A stretch of DNA of 64,000 bases from Clostridiales bacterium (lineage in GTDB: Bacteria; Bacillota; Clostridia; Saccharofermentanales; Saccharofermentanaceae): the NCBI GenBank assembly GCA_017478485.1, contig JAFVDI010000021.1:1-64000 (forward strand), read 5' to 3'. Under the pieces are notes generated by a model, which saw only the letters and a list, made by a program, of their open reading frames with translations, searched no databases and was not told the origin of the DNA. The position numbers and the translations under genes are program-made. Of this stretch, positions 1-9,318 are shown one piece after another; the first letter of the stretch is position 1, and the number at the start of each line of letters is the position of its first letter.

Positions 1-1
1 T

Positions 2-830
<829 letters not shown>

Positions 831-833
831 GCA

Positions 834-873
834 CTATTTTCCTATTGAAATGGTAGGTAAATAGTTTTAGTAT
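834..873 (+). promoter_or_regulatory. suf operon promoter with overlapping inverted repeat
   Basis: An inverted repeat CTATTTTCCTA / TAGGTAAATAG (834-844 and 854-864, 10 of 11 positions matching, 9-nt loop) overlaps a plausible sigma-A promoter: TTGAAA at 845-850, a 17-bp spacer, and TAGTAT at 868-873. The layout suits an operator for a repressor of the sufCBDSU operon. It could also be a weak terminator, since four T residues follow the second arm. Confidence 0.45.
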
Positions 874-927
874 TTTATGGGCTGATTAATCTTCAGCCTT
901 TAAAATATATTAGAAAGAGGCATTTTT

Positions 928-1686
928 ATGTCTGCAGAAAACTTACTTACTCTTAAGAATCTCACTGCCGGTGTCGGCGAAGCCGGTATCGAGATCCTTC
1001 ATAATATCGATCTTAGAATCGGAAAAGGCGAGACGCATGTTATCATGGGCCCTAACGGAGCAGGTAAATCCACACTCGGTTATACGATAATGGGCAATCC
1101 TTTATATGAGATCTCTTCCGGTAATATCATTTTCGACGGTGAGGACATAACAGCTCTTACAGCTGATAAGCGTGCCAAGAAAGGCATTTTCCTTACATTC
1201 CAGAGCCCTGTTGAGGTTCCCGGACTTACTATCAGACAGTTCTTAAGAAACGCTCTTCAGGAGATCAAGGGAGAGAGAATCAAATTTTCCGAGTTCAACC
1301 GTAAGCTCAGGAGCGTTATGGATACGCTTTCTTTTGCCGAAGAATATGCCGACAGGGATATCAATGTAGGTTTTTCCGGCGGTGAAAGAAAGAAAGCCGA
1401 GATCCTTCAGCTCCTTATGCTCGAGCCCAAGCTTGCCATCCTTGACGAGACAGACTCCGGTCTTGATGTAGATGCCGTAAAGACCGTATCTGCCGGTATC
1501 AGTGAGTATAAGAAGAATAAGGACGGTTCACTCCTTATCATTACGCATAATGCAGCTATCCTTGAGGCCCTTCATGTCGATAAGGTTCATGTTGTGGTCA
1601 AAGGAAAGATCGTTGCCGAGGGAGACGGATCCCTTGTTGAAGAGATAAACAGAAACGGATTTGAAAGATATACAAATGAACAATAA
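928..1686 (+). CDS. sufC: SufC, Fe-S cluster assembly ATPase
   Basis: ABC-type ATPase of the SUF scaffold complex (SufBC2D), which assembles and transfers Fe-S clusters in the cytosol. Walker A GPNGAGKST is at residues 41-49. The signature FSGGERKK and the Walker B stretch LAILDETDSGLD follow at about 147-175; the DETDSGLDVDA form is typical of SufC. The 252-aa length matches the family. The start is supported by AGAAAGAGG at about 911-919. It is the first gene of a five-gene operon sufCBDSU, the standard Firmicute order, and overlaps sufB by 11 bp. Confidence 0.96.
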   Translation: MSAENLLTLKNLTAGVGEAGIEILHNIDLRIGKGETHVIMGPNGAGKSTLGYTIMGNPLYEISSGNIIFDGEDITALTADKRAKKGIFLTFQSPVEVPGLTIRQFLRNALQEIKGERIKFSEFNRKLRSVMDTLSFAEEYADRDINVGFSGGERKKAEILQLLMLEPKLAILDETDSGLDVDAVKTVSAGISEYKKNKDGSLLIITHNAAILEALHVDKVHVVVKGKIVAEGDGSLVEEINRNGFERYTNEQ

Positions 1687-3091
1687 TAAGAATTCCATAA
1701 AGGATATAGACAGAACACTGTACGACTTTAAGGACGATGAGAGCCGCGGTGATTTTTTTCGTGAAAAAGAAGGTATTACCGAGGAAATCGTAAGACATAT
1801 CTCTGAGGAGAAAGAAGAGCCTCAATGGATGCTCGACTTCCGTCTTAAGTGTCTGAAGATCTATAAAGAGACTCCGATGCCTGTCTGGGGTCCGGATATC
1901 TCCGAACTCGATATGGACCAGATCGCCTCCTATGTAAGACATAAGTCGGAGATGAAGAACAACTGGGAAGATGTTCCCGAAGATATCAAGAATACTTTTG
2001 AGAGGCTCGGTATCCCTCAGGCTGAGAGACTGTCACTTGCAGGCGTAGGTGCCCAGTATGATTCTGAGATCGTTTACCACAACCTCAAGGAAGAAGTTAA
2101 GAAGCAGGGTGTTATATATACTGACGTTGAGACAGCCATGAAGACAGGTTACGAGGATATCGTAAAAGATTACTTCATGACTCTCGTTCTCCCGACAGAC
2201 CATAAGTTTGCTGCCCTTCACGGTGCAGTATGGTCAGGCGGATCCTTCGTATATGTCCCCAAGGGAGTTAAGGTCGATATCCCTCTGCAGTCTTATTTCA
2301 GACTCAATGCTGCAGGCGCAGGACAGTTTGAGCACACGTTGATCATCGTTGAGGAGGGAGCAGATGTTCACTTTATCGAAGGATGCTCTGCTCCTAAGTA
2401 TAACGTAGCTAATCTCCATGCCGGCTGCGTGGAACTCTTTGTTAAGAAGAATGCCAGACTCCGTTATTCAACGATCGAGAACTGGTCCAAGAATATGTTC
2501 AACCTCAATACCAAGAGAGTTGTCGTTGATGAGGGCGGTAAGATGGAATGGGTATCCGGTTCTTTCGGATCTCATGTATCTTATCTCTATCCTATGACGA
2601 TCCTTAAGGGTGAAGGCGCCCAGATGACTTATACCGGTATCACTTTCTCCGGTGAAGGCCAGAATCTTGATACTGGTGCCAAGGTAGTTCATCTGGCTCC
2701 GAGAACGACATCCGTCATTACATCCAAATCGATCTCAAAGAGCGGCGGTATCGGAACATTCAGATCTTCCGTTGTGATTGCAAAGCAAGCTAAGGAGTCC
2801 AAGTGCTCCGTATCCTGTGATTCCCTGATGCTTGATTCCATTTCAAGAGCCGATACGGTTCCTGCAATGGATATAAGAGCACATGACGCTGATGTAGGAC
2901 ATGAGGCCAAGATCGGCAGGATCAGTGATGAGGCCGTTTTCTATCTGATGTCCAGAGGAATGACCGAAGAGGATGCCAAGGCTTTGATCGTTTCGGGTTT
3001 TGCCGATTCCGTATCCAAGGAGCTTCCGTTGGAATATGCGGTCGAGATGAATAACCTGATCAAACTTGAGATGAGCGGACATAAGACCTGA
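1676..3091 (+). CDS. sufB: SufB, Fe-S cluster scaffold protein
   Basis: SufB is the main scaffold subunit of the SufBC2D complex, on which nascent Fe-S clusters are built. The 471-aa protein has the N-terminal helical region followed by the right-handed beta-helix core (for example FEHTLIIVEEGADVHFIEGCSAP split across the core) and the C-terminal EAKIGRISDEAVFYLMSRG block shared by SufB and SufD. I chose ATG 1676; an in-frame TTG at 1661 is possible but would overlap sufC more deeply. A 13-bp gap separates it from sufD. Confidence 0.95.
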   Translation: MNNNKNSIKDIDRTLYDFKDDESRGDFFREKEGITEEIVRHISEEKEEPQWMLDFRLKCLKIYKETPMPVWGPDISELDMDQIASYVRHKSEMKNNWEDVPEDIKNTFERLGIPQAERLSLAGVGAQYDSEIVYHNLKEEVKKQGVIYTDVETAMKTGYEDIVKDYFMTLVLPTDHKFAALHGAVWSGGSFVYVPKGVKVDIPLQSYFRLNAAGAGQFEHTLIIVEEGADVHFIEGCSAPKYNVANLHAGCVELFVKKNARLRYSTIENWSKNMFNLNTKRVVVDEGGKMEWVSGSFGSHVSYLYPMTILKGEGAQMTYTGITFSGEGQNLDTGAKVVHLAPRTTSVITSKSISKSGGIGTFRSSVVIAKQAKESKCSVSCDSLMLDSISRADTVPAMDIRAHDADVGHEAKIGRISDEAVFYLMSRGMTEEDAKALIVSGFADSVSKELPLEYAVEMNNLIKLEMSGHKT

Positions 3092-3104
3092 CGGAGATGA
3101 TTAT

Positions 3105-4178
3105 ATGAATATGGATTTAAAAGTTAATATTTCACCGGCTCTGACATTCAGCTGGATGAAGATAAATGATGATCATATAAAGCTTGAGACCGGAGAACTC
3201 GGGGTTCTCGATTCAAAGGCAGATATACCCGAAGGTATCTCCGTTTCAAAGGGTGATCATGACTGGAGCAAAGTTAAGGCCGGCTGCGGAAAGGACGTTG
3301 CAGCGCTTATCTCAGACGTAAAGGGCGATATTCCTTTGTTTGAGACTGCAAAGGACAAGTCTTATTCAAAACCTCTGGTCCTCAGGCTCAAAGCCACAGC
3401 TGCAGGTGTTTATAAGGCTGTAGTAAAGCTTGCTCCCGGAAGTGAACTGACTGTTATAGAGCATACGGATTCTGATATTCCTGAAGGTTTTGCGGCTGTA
3501 TCCGTAAAATATATCCTCGGAGAGGGCGCAAAGCTCACTTTGGTCAAATCCCAGACTCTCGGCGATAAGTTCATCTATATCGATGATATGGGTTCGGAAT
3601 TAGCTGATAATGCTGTTTTCGAGGCCTTCAGGACTGATCTCGGTGCTTTGAAGGCATATCAGGGCTGTAACAGTGAACTCACAGGTGAAGCTTCATCATT
3701 TAAGGTTCTCGGTTCTTACTATTTAAGAGGCAGCCAGCTTCTTGACTTTAACTATATTGCCTCACATGACGGTAAGATGACGGAAAGCGACATGCGATTC
3801 AACGGTGTCCTTAAGGATGAATCCATGAAGACATTCAGAGGAACGCTCGATTTCAAGAGCGGCTGCGCAGGTGCAGTCGGTGCCGAGTATGAGGATGTCA
3901 TGCTCTTGACAGACGGCGTCGGCACCCGCTCGCTTCCCATTATCCTCTGCGGTGAGGAAGACGTCGTTGGTGAACACGGTGCATCCGTCGGACAGATCCC
4001 TGACGTTGTTCTCTTCTACCTGATGTCCAGGGGATTCTCGAGAGAAGCTTGTGAGAATATGCTTATCAATTCAAGGCTTAATACGACAATTTCAAAGATC
4101 TCCGATGAAGAGATCAAAAAGATTATCCTTGATTATCTGAAGAATAAACTTGATCTCCGGAGTATAGATGAAGAATGA
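3105..4178 (+). CDS. sufD: SufD, Fe-S cluster assembly protein
   Basis: SufD pairs with SufB and SufC in the Fe-S scaffold complex. The N-terminal half is divergent, as usual for SufD, while the C-terminal half carries the beta-helix and the conserved block GEHGASVGQIPDVVLFYLMS near residues 287-306, parallel to SufB. Length 357 aa. It is placed between sufB and sufS, and its stop overlaps the sufS start (ATGA at 4175-4178), which implies translational coupling. Confidence 0.93.
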   Translation: MNMDLKVNISPALTFSWMKINDDHIKLETGELGVLDSKADIPEGISVSKGDHDWSKVKAGCGKDVAALISDVKGDIPLFETAKDKSYSKPLVLRLKATAAGVYKAVVKLAPGSELTVIEHTDSDIPEGFAAVSVKYILGEGAKLTLVKSQTLGDKFIYIDDMGSELADNAVFEAFRTDLGALKAYQGCNSELTGEASSFKVLGSYYLRGSQLLDFNYIASHDGKMTESDMRFNGVLKDESMKTFRGTLDFKSGCAGAVGAEYEDVMLLTDGVGTRSLPIILCGEEDVVGEHGASVGQIPDVVLFYLMSRGFSREACENMLINSRLNTTISKISDEEIKKIILDYLKNKLDLRSIDEE

Positions 4179-5392
4179 AGAACGTAAATGAGATCCGTGC
4201 TGATTTTCCCTTAATTAATGAGAAGACAGTATATTTTGATAATGCTGCCACAACACACAGACCTGCTGCCGTTACAGCGGCGATCAAGGAGTTCTATGAC
4301 AACTATAATGCCAACCCCTTAAGAGGTCTTTATGATCTGAGCTCTCTCGCAACGGAGATGTACGGTAAGGCTAGGACCGCCTGTGCCGCATTTATCAATG
4401 CCAAGTGTGCAAGAGAGATCATATTCACCAGAAATACGACAGAGTCCATCAATCTCGCGGCATATTCCCTGGGTGAGCTTCTGATTGGCGAAGGCGATAA
4501 TATCGTGATCAGCGTATCAGAGCACCACAGTAATCTTTTGCCATGGCAGAGAGTAGCAAGGCAGAAGAAGGCGAATCTCGTATTTATGGAACCTGACATG
4601 ACGGGTCTTCTTTCTTTGGATGAGATCAAGAGCAAGATCGATTTAAAGACAAAGATCGTTTCTATCGGGCATGTAAGCAATGTCTGGGGCAGGACCAATC
4701 CCATCAAAGAGATCGTTGAGGCTGCACATAAAGTCGGAGCCGTTGTTGTAGTCGACGGCGCTCAGGCTGCCCCACATATGAAGGTCGATGTCAGAGAGCT
4801 TGATGTCGATTTCTACGCTTTTTCGGGCCATAAGATGCTCGGGCCCATGGGTATCGGCTGTCTTTACGGCAAGCTGGATCTCCTTGATAAGATGCCTCCG
4901 TTCCTTATGGGCGGGGAGATGATCGAGTATGTTACAAGGACCGATGCGACATTTGCCGAGATCCCTCACAAGTTCGAGGCAGGTACTGTTAATGCGGCTG
5001 ACGCATATGCACTTAACACTGCGATCGGGTATATTAATGAGATCGGATTTGATTATATCGAAAATCACGAGAAGCAGCTGACTGCAAGAGTAATGGAAGG
5101 TCTTTCAAAGAATCCTTATGTTACGGTCTACGGCTCTCCCGATCCCGAGGAACACTGCGGCATCGTGACATTCAACCTTGAGGGTGTTCATCCTCATGAT
5201 CTGGCATCGGTACTTAATGATGACGGTATCTGTATCAGGGCTGGTCACCACTGTGCACAACCTCTTATGCAATTTATGGGAGTCGGTTCTACTGCCAGAT
5301 TGAGCCTTTATCTGTATAATACTGATGAGGAAGTTGATTTCTTCCTCGAGAAATTATCCAATGTAAGGAATCTCATGGGCTATGGATCTTAA
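4175..5392 (+). CDS. sufS: SufS, group II cysteine desulfurase
   Basis: PLP-dependent desulfurase that takes sulfur from cysteine and passes it as persulfide to SufU. The PLP lysine is K220 in FSGHKMLGP, and the active-site cysteine is C360 in RAGHHCAQPL, both in class-V aminotransferase/SufS context. The N-terminal FDNAATTHRP motif is also typical. Length 405 aa. The start overlaps the sufD stop and the 3' end overlaps sufU by 11 bp. Confidence 0.96.
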   Translation: MKNVNEIRADFPLINEKTVYFDNAATTHRPAAVTAAIKEFYDNYNANPLRGLYDLSSLATEMYGKARTACAAFINAKCAREIIFTRNTTESINLAAYSLGELLIGEGDNIVISVSEHHSNLLPWQRVARQKKANLVFMEPDMTGLLSLDEIKSKIDLKTKIVSIGHVSNVWGRTNPIKEIVEAAHKVGAVVVVDGAQAAPHMKVDVRELDVDFYAFSGHKMLGPMGIGCLYGKLDLLDKMPPFLMGGEMIEYVTRTDATFAEIPHKFEAGTVNAADAYALNTAIGYINEIGFDYIENHEKQLTARVMEGLSKNPYVTVYGSPDPEEHCGIVTFNLEGVHPHDLASVLNDDGICIRAGHHCAQPLMQFMGVGSTARLSLYLYNTDEEVDFFLEKLSNVRNLMGYGS

Positions 5393-5804
5393 GAATCTGT
5401 ACAGGGAAATCGTTAATGATCATAATCTGAATCCCCAGCATAAAGGGGAGATGACAGATCCCGATATGGAGCTCCGCGGGGTTAATCCTTCTTGCGGAGA
5501 CGATATATTTCTTCAGTTGAAATTTGACGGAGACAAGATCTCCGATGCTATGTTCAAAGGATCGGGCTGCGCTATTTCCCAGGCTTCCGTAGACATGATG
5601 ATCGATAATATCATCGGCCTCAGCAAGGATGAAGCTTTGAAGCAGAGCGCCCTGTTCCATTCCATGATCAATGGTGAAGTAACCGATGAAGAGGAACTTG
5701 AGGAACTGGATGAAGCATACTATCTTAAGGATGTATGCCATATGCCTGCCAGAGTTAAGTGTGCTCTCCTCGGATGGAGAACTTTAAAAGAAATGCTCGG
5801 TTGA
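5382..5804 (+). CDS. sufU: SufU, zinc-dependent sulfurtransferase
   Basis: SufU of Gram-positive bacteria receives persulfide from SufS by zinc-ligand swapping; it is not a true scaffold of the IscU kind. The expected zinc ligands are all visible: C38 and D40 in NPSCGD, C63 in GSGCAIS, and C127 in RVKCALLGW. The insert between the second and third ligand, which separates SufU from IscU, is present. Length 140 aa. It is the last gene of the operon, followed by a terminator-like hairpin at 5859-5887. Confidence 0.95.
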   Translation: MDLKNLYREIVNDHNLNPQHKGEMTDPDMELRGVNPSCGDDIFLQLKFDGDKISDAMFKGSGCAISQASVDMMIDNIIGLSKDEALKQSALFHSMINGEVTDEEELEELDEAYYLKDVCHMPARVKCALLGWRTLKEMLG

Positions 5805-5858
5805 TATGGGCAGGATCCCTGACAACGTTATTCAGGAAATCTTGCAAGATAACCTACA

Positions 5859-5894
5859 AAGCCTGGGAGCTTCACTATCTCAGGCTTAAGTTTT
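5859..5894 (+). terminator. terminator of the suf operon
   Basis: Stem AAGCCTGGGA (5859-5868) with TCTCAGGCTT (5878-5887), 9 of 10 pairs, followed by AAGTTTTG. It lies 55 bp after the sufU stop. The T-run is short, so strength is uncertain. Confidence 0.55.
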
Positions 5895-5901
5895 GTACTA
5901 A

Positions 5902-6132
5902 TACTTATCACCAAAAATAATTTATGGAGAAAATCCCCTAAGAATCGTAATTCCTAAGGCAAATATAGATAAAGAAATATATGAGACGCTTGTACGCAGA
6001 GCTGCACTGATCTCCGGCAAATACAAACTGAAGAATTATCTTCTGTTCTCTTTGAGCGGTTTCTCACAATGGATTTCCAAGAAAGAAGATGACAAGCTCA
6101 TCTTGATAACTGTCGAAGAAATGTACCATTAA
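5902..6132 (+). pseudogene. C-terminal remnant of an archaeal-type AAA ATPase (DUF234/DUF4143-like)
   Basis: The frame is open from 5902 to a stop at 6130-6132 with no ATG and no ribosome binding site. It contains RRAALISGKYKLKNYLLFSL, SGFSQW and LITVEEMYH at the end, which resembles the C-terminal nuclease-like tail (KxxYxLFSxSGF ... xLIxxEELY) of the large family of ATP-binding proteins common in Clostridia. Two stops lie just upstream in the same frame. The rest of the gene is gone. The family call rests on this short tail only. Confidence 0.5.
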
Positions 6133-6183
6133 TATGATGGTTCCTCTTTTACAGCCGGGATTTGAAAAGTAATCTATTTTTCC

Positions 6184-6213
6184 CGTGTCACACTCGTGTC
6201 ACATCGATACAAT
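6184..6213 (+). promoter_or_regulatory. promoter with 11-bp-phased direct repeat for the first two-component system
   Basis: A perfect 9-bp direct repeat CGTGTCACA occurs at 6184-6192 and 6195-6203, exactly one helical turn (11 bp) apart, as expected for an OmpR/PhoB-family dimer. It covers the -35 region of a promoter whose -10 is TACAAT at 6208-6213. This predicts autoregulation by the response regulator encoded immediately downstream. Confidence 0.6.
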
Positions 6214-6239
6214 AAGATGTGGTCATGGAGGAACAGGCA

Positions 6240-6920
6240 GTGTCTTATAAAGTATTGATCGTAGAGGATCTACAGGAGCTTCTTGAGGCTATGAGCGACT
6301 TTTATCGCGAGAAAGGCGCCGGGCTTTGGGAGGTTGTGACCGCATCTGACGGAAAAGATGCATTGGCCAAGGTCGCTGGTAATGATTTCGATCTTATGAT
6401 ATTGGACATCATGCTCCCCGGGGCGTCAGGATTTGATATCTGCAAGGCAGCACGCAGTAAAGGCGACTGTCCTATCATCTTCGTCACGGCTCTGGGCTCC
6501 GAAAACAGTATCTTAAAAGGATATGAGACCGGGTGTGACGATTATGTCGTTAAACCTTTTTCGCTTAAACAGCTCTATGCCAAGAGTCTGGGACTTCTGA
6601 AGCGCGCAAAGAAAAACCAGGACAGTGACCTTTTGAGCTGCGGCTCCATATCCCTTAACAAACGGACCATGCTCGTCAAAGTCAATGACCGGGAGGTCAG
6701 TATTAACGCAAAGGAATATTTTCTACTTGTCTATCTGCTCGAGAACAAGAATTCCGTCCTGACACGCAGAGCCATACTTGAGCGTGTCTGGAAAGATGAT
6801 CTGGATGTAACGGACAGGGTCGTTGATACTGCGATAAGGCGTCTTCGGGATAACCTTGGAGAAGCTTCCGGTCAGATCAAGACTGTGATAGGCAGAGGTT
6901 ACCGGTTAACGGAGGAATAG
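6240..6920 (+). CDS. OmpR-family response regulator, copy 1 of a tandem pair
   Basis: Receiver domain with phospho-acceptor D56 in LMILDIMLPG and conserved K in DDYVVKPFS, then a C-terminal winged helix (VDTAIRRLRDNLGEAS ... GRGYRLT). I chose GTG 6240: GGAGGA at 6227-6232 is well spaced, and alignment with the paralogue at 8637 (VSYKVLIVED against MSYRLLIVED) ends exactly there. The receiver carries an unusual loop, FYREKGAGLW, shared with that paralogue. It is 3 bp upstream of its kinase. Targets other than its own promoter are not evident. Confidence 0.88.
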   Translation: MSYKVLIVEDLQELLEAMSDFYREKGAGLWEVVTASDGKDALAKVAGNDFDLMILDIMLPGASGFDICKAARSKGDCPIIFVTALGSENSILKGYETGCDDYVVKPFSLKQLYAKSLGLLKRAKKNQDSDLLSCGSISLNKRTMLVKVNDREVSINAKEYFLLVYLLENKNSVLTRRAILERVWKDDLDVTDRVVDTAIRRLRDNLGEASGQIKTVIGRGYRLTEE

Positions 6921-6923
6921 ACC

Positions 6924-8522
6924 ATGAAAGTGCGCAAAAGCATTAAGAAGCCAAGATTTATAATTTCATATTTGGGTAGTTTTGTCATCGTAGCGATAAT
7001 TCTTGCCTGTATGGGCCTGATAGCTTTTTACGGTGCATCAAATTCATATAACAGTTTAGCGGAAATCCGTATACCCAAGACTGAAGCTGACGTTCACACG
7101 GCTATTGTAGATTTTCTGTTGAATAAACGAAAGATAACGGCGCAAGATCGTACAGATATTAAATCCATACTTCTGGAGCATTTTTCACAAACAAGTCAAA
7201 GATTCAAAGTATATTTTGACAACGAAGAAATAGCGGATTCAACACAAACCGCATTAATGTATTACTATACCGATGAAGAACATTACAATCTTGAAATAGC
7301 TGACAAAAAATACCTGGAATACTTTAAGACGCCAGAATTATCAAATTATTGGAAAACAAAATCCGAATCCCTAGCTGATCTGAACAAAAATGATAGAGAT
7401 AATAGATTATTACCAAAAGCTTATGAAAGTAAAGTGCTTAATCTGGAGGTCAGAGAAGCATATATTGATCTTGAACACTGCAGGTTTATTCCAATTGTTT
7501 GTGTGATAGATGATTCAGACAAAAACGATGAATTTGGTTTTGCCACCGGGCCTATTGTAAGTATCCCAAACGAAAGCGAAAATAGAGTTCCCGAAGGGTA
7601 TACTCTTTATAAGCCAGGCGGATACTATCCTGCTTTTAGTGCAACGATTGAAGGATTTGACGGTCCGGACAATGACTATGATTATGGTGATATAGATTAT
7701 CGGAGTAATGGCGGCTATAAGTTTTTCGGCTATAAAAAAACGCTGTTAAAATGGATTCCATTTGCAACAGTATACAAGGCACAGATAAGTAAAGCTGTTT
7801 GGCTGGTCATCATTGCAAGTCTCATTCTTTCACTGATGCCTGCAACTATCATATATAACGTTCAGAAGCGTAAATACGAGATCTTCGAATACAGGCGCAA
7901 GATGACTGATGCAATGGCACACGACCTGAAGTCACCGATGGCTGCCATATCGGCATTTGCCGAGAATCTTTCGGATAATGTCGCAACTGATAAGAGGGAG
8001 TATTATGCCGGCAAGATAGAAGAGAAAGTCGCGCAGATGAACAAGATGGTTAATAACATCCTGGAATTCTCCAAGTCAGAGAATCTGTCTGCCGAGATCA
8101 AGAAAGAGAATGTTGACGTAGGTGTAGTTATCGGGAAGGCCATAGCAGACAATGATCACGTGATAGCCGAAAGATCCCTAAAGATCAACTGCGAGAAGAA
8201 GAATATTACGATTCAGACGGATATCAAGCTTTTCAGTCAGGCTGTATCCAATCTGATCAACAATGCAGTTCTGTACAGCAAAGAAGACACTGCCATAGAC
8301 ATTTCATTTGATGAAAAGTCATTGGTGATCTCAAATACACCTGCTAAGAAAGTTGATAATGCCGCAGAATTGAAACAGCCTTTTGTAAAAGGCAGCGATG
8401 AGCGTAGTACACAAGGCAGCGGTCTGGGTCTTGCCATAGCTGAAAATAATCTGGCGATGCTCGGGTACAAACTTGATGTCAGAATTGATGAAGGGAGTTT
8501 TGTTGCAGCAGTGAGACTGTAA
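6924..8522 (+). CDS. sensor histidine kinase, copy 1 of a tandem pair
   Basis: Membrane kinase of 532 aa. One TM helix lies at about 12-36, then a roughly 250-aa extracytoplasmic sensor, a second TM at about 290-312, the dimerization/H-box (AMAHDLKSPM, H333) and the ATPase domain (NLINNAVLYS; GSGLGLAIAENNL). There is no HAMP domain. The G1 box is the short Asn form (VISNTPA) rather than DxGxG. The sensor shares the block IADSTQTALMYYYTDEE, and ADKKYLEYF after it, with the next kinase. The ribosome binding site is GGAGG at about 6911-6915. The ligand is unknown. Confidence 0.88.
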   Translation: MKVRKSIKKPRFIISYLGSFVIVAIILACMGLIAFYGASNSYNSLAEIRIPKTEADVHTAIVDFLLNKRKITAQDRTDIKSILLEHFSQTSQRFKVYFDNEEIADSTQTALMYYYTDEEHYNLEIADKKYLEYFKTPELSNYWKTKSESLADLNKNDRDNRLLPKAYESKVLNLEVREAYIDLEHCRFIPIVCVIDDSDKNDEFGFATGPIVSIPNESENRVPEGYTLYKPGGYYPAFSATIEGFDGPDNDYDYGDIDYRSNGGYKFFGYKKTLLKWIPFATVYKAQISKAVWLVIIASLILSLMPATIIYNVQKRKYEIFEYRRKMTDAMAHDLKSPMAAISAFAENLSDNVATDKREYYAGKIEEKVAQMNKMVNNILEFSKSENLSAEIKKENVDVGVVIGKAIADNDHVIAERSLKINCEKKNITIQTDIKLFSQAVSNLINNAVLYSKEDTAIDISFDEKSLVISNTPAKKVDNAAELKQPFVKGSDERSTQGSGLGLAIAENNLAMLGYKLDVRIDEGSFVAAVRL

Positions 8523-8544
8523 ACAGCGGTAAGAGTAGGATATT

Positions 8545-8573
8545 AACCGGCCGGACATTGTCCGGCCGGTTTT
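8545..8573 (+). terminator. strong intrinsic terminator
   Basis: Perfect 12-bp GC-rich stem AACCGGCCGGAC / GTCCGGCCGGTT (8545-8556 and 8560-8571) with a 3-nt loop, running into TTTT. It ends the first response regulator/kinase operon and separates it from the second. Confidence 0.88.
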
Positions 8574-8586
8574 CATTTAATACTGT

Positions 8587-8611
8587 TGATACATCTGTGA
8601 TATATGATACA
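8587..8611 (+). promoter_or_regulatory. probable promoter/operator of the second two-component system
   Basis: TGATACAT at 8587-8594 recurs as TGATATAT at 8598-8605, 11 bp apart, and overlaps a -10-like TATGAT (8603-8608). The phasing is the same as upstream of the sibling systems at 6184 and 52060. There is no clear -35 box, which would fit an activator-dependent promoter. Confidence 0.4.
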
Positions 8612-8636
8612 ACCGTAAGCATGAGGAGGCAGAGTT

Positions 8637-9317
8637 ATGTCATACAGATTATTGATCGTTGAAGATACACCAGCACTGCTTCAGGCCATAAGTGTCTTTT
8701 TTCGCGAGAAAGGCGCCGGGCTCTGGACAGTTGTGACATCGTCAAACGGAAATGAAGCTCTTGAACTGGTCAGGAGTGAAGAATTCGATCTTATGATCTT
8801 AGACATAATGCTTCCCGGTGCATCGGGTTTTGATATCTGCAGGGCAGCACGTCAAAAGGGGGACTGCCCGATCATATTCCTGACGGCATTGGGCGCCGAA
8901 CCCGAGATAATGAAGGGGTATGAGACCGGGTGCGACGATTACGTGGTCAAGCCGTTTTCGATACGCCATCTCTATGCCAAGAGTCTTGCACTTCTTAAGC
9001 GCGCAAAAGGAGAGAAAGCGGCGGAGACATTATCTTGCGGAGCCATTACGATAAACACTCAGACAATGACTGTCACAGTCAATGGTAAAGAGGCCGACAT
9101 CAGGTCAAAAGAGTATTTCCTGCTCCTGTATCTTGTTGAAAACAAGAATGCAACTTTGTCCCGTGAACGCATTTTGGATAGGGTATGGGGAGAAAACTTT
9201 GACGTTAATGACAGGATCGTAGATAACGCCATAAGCAGATTAAGAACGGACCTGGGTGAGGCTTCCAAACAGATAAAGACAGTGATCGGCAGAGGTTATA
9301 AGATCACGGAGGCTTAA
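8637..9317 (+). CDS. OmpR-family response regulator, copy 2 of a tandem pair
   Basis: Paralogue of the regulator at 6240, nearly identical in length and closely similar throughout. Receiver with D56 in LMILDIMLPG, the shared FFREKGAGLW loop, then a winged-helix output domain (VDNAISRLRTDLGEAS, GRGYKIT). ATG 8637 is preceded by GAGGAGG at about 8622-8628. It is 1 bp from its kinase. The duplication covers regulator and kinase together. Confidence 0.88.
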   Translation: MSYRLLIVEDTPALLQAISVFFREKGAGLWTVVTSSNGNEALELVRSEEFDLMILDIMLPGASGFDICRAARQKGDCPIIFLTALGAEPEIMKGYETGCDDYVVKPFSIRHLYAKSLALLKRAKGEKAAETLSCGAITINTQTMTVTVNGKEADIRSKEYFLLLYLVENKNATLSRERILDRVWGENFDVNDRIVDNAISRLRTDLGEASKQIKTVIGRGYKITEA

Positions 9318-9318
9318 T

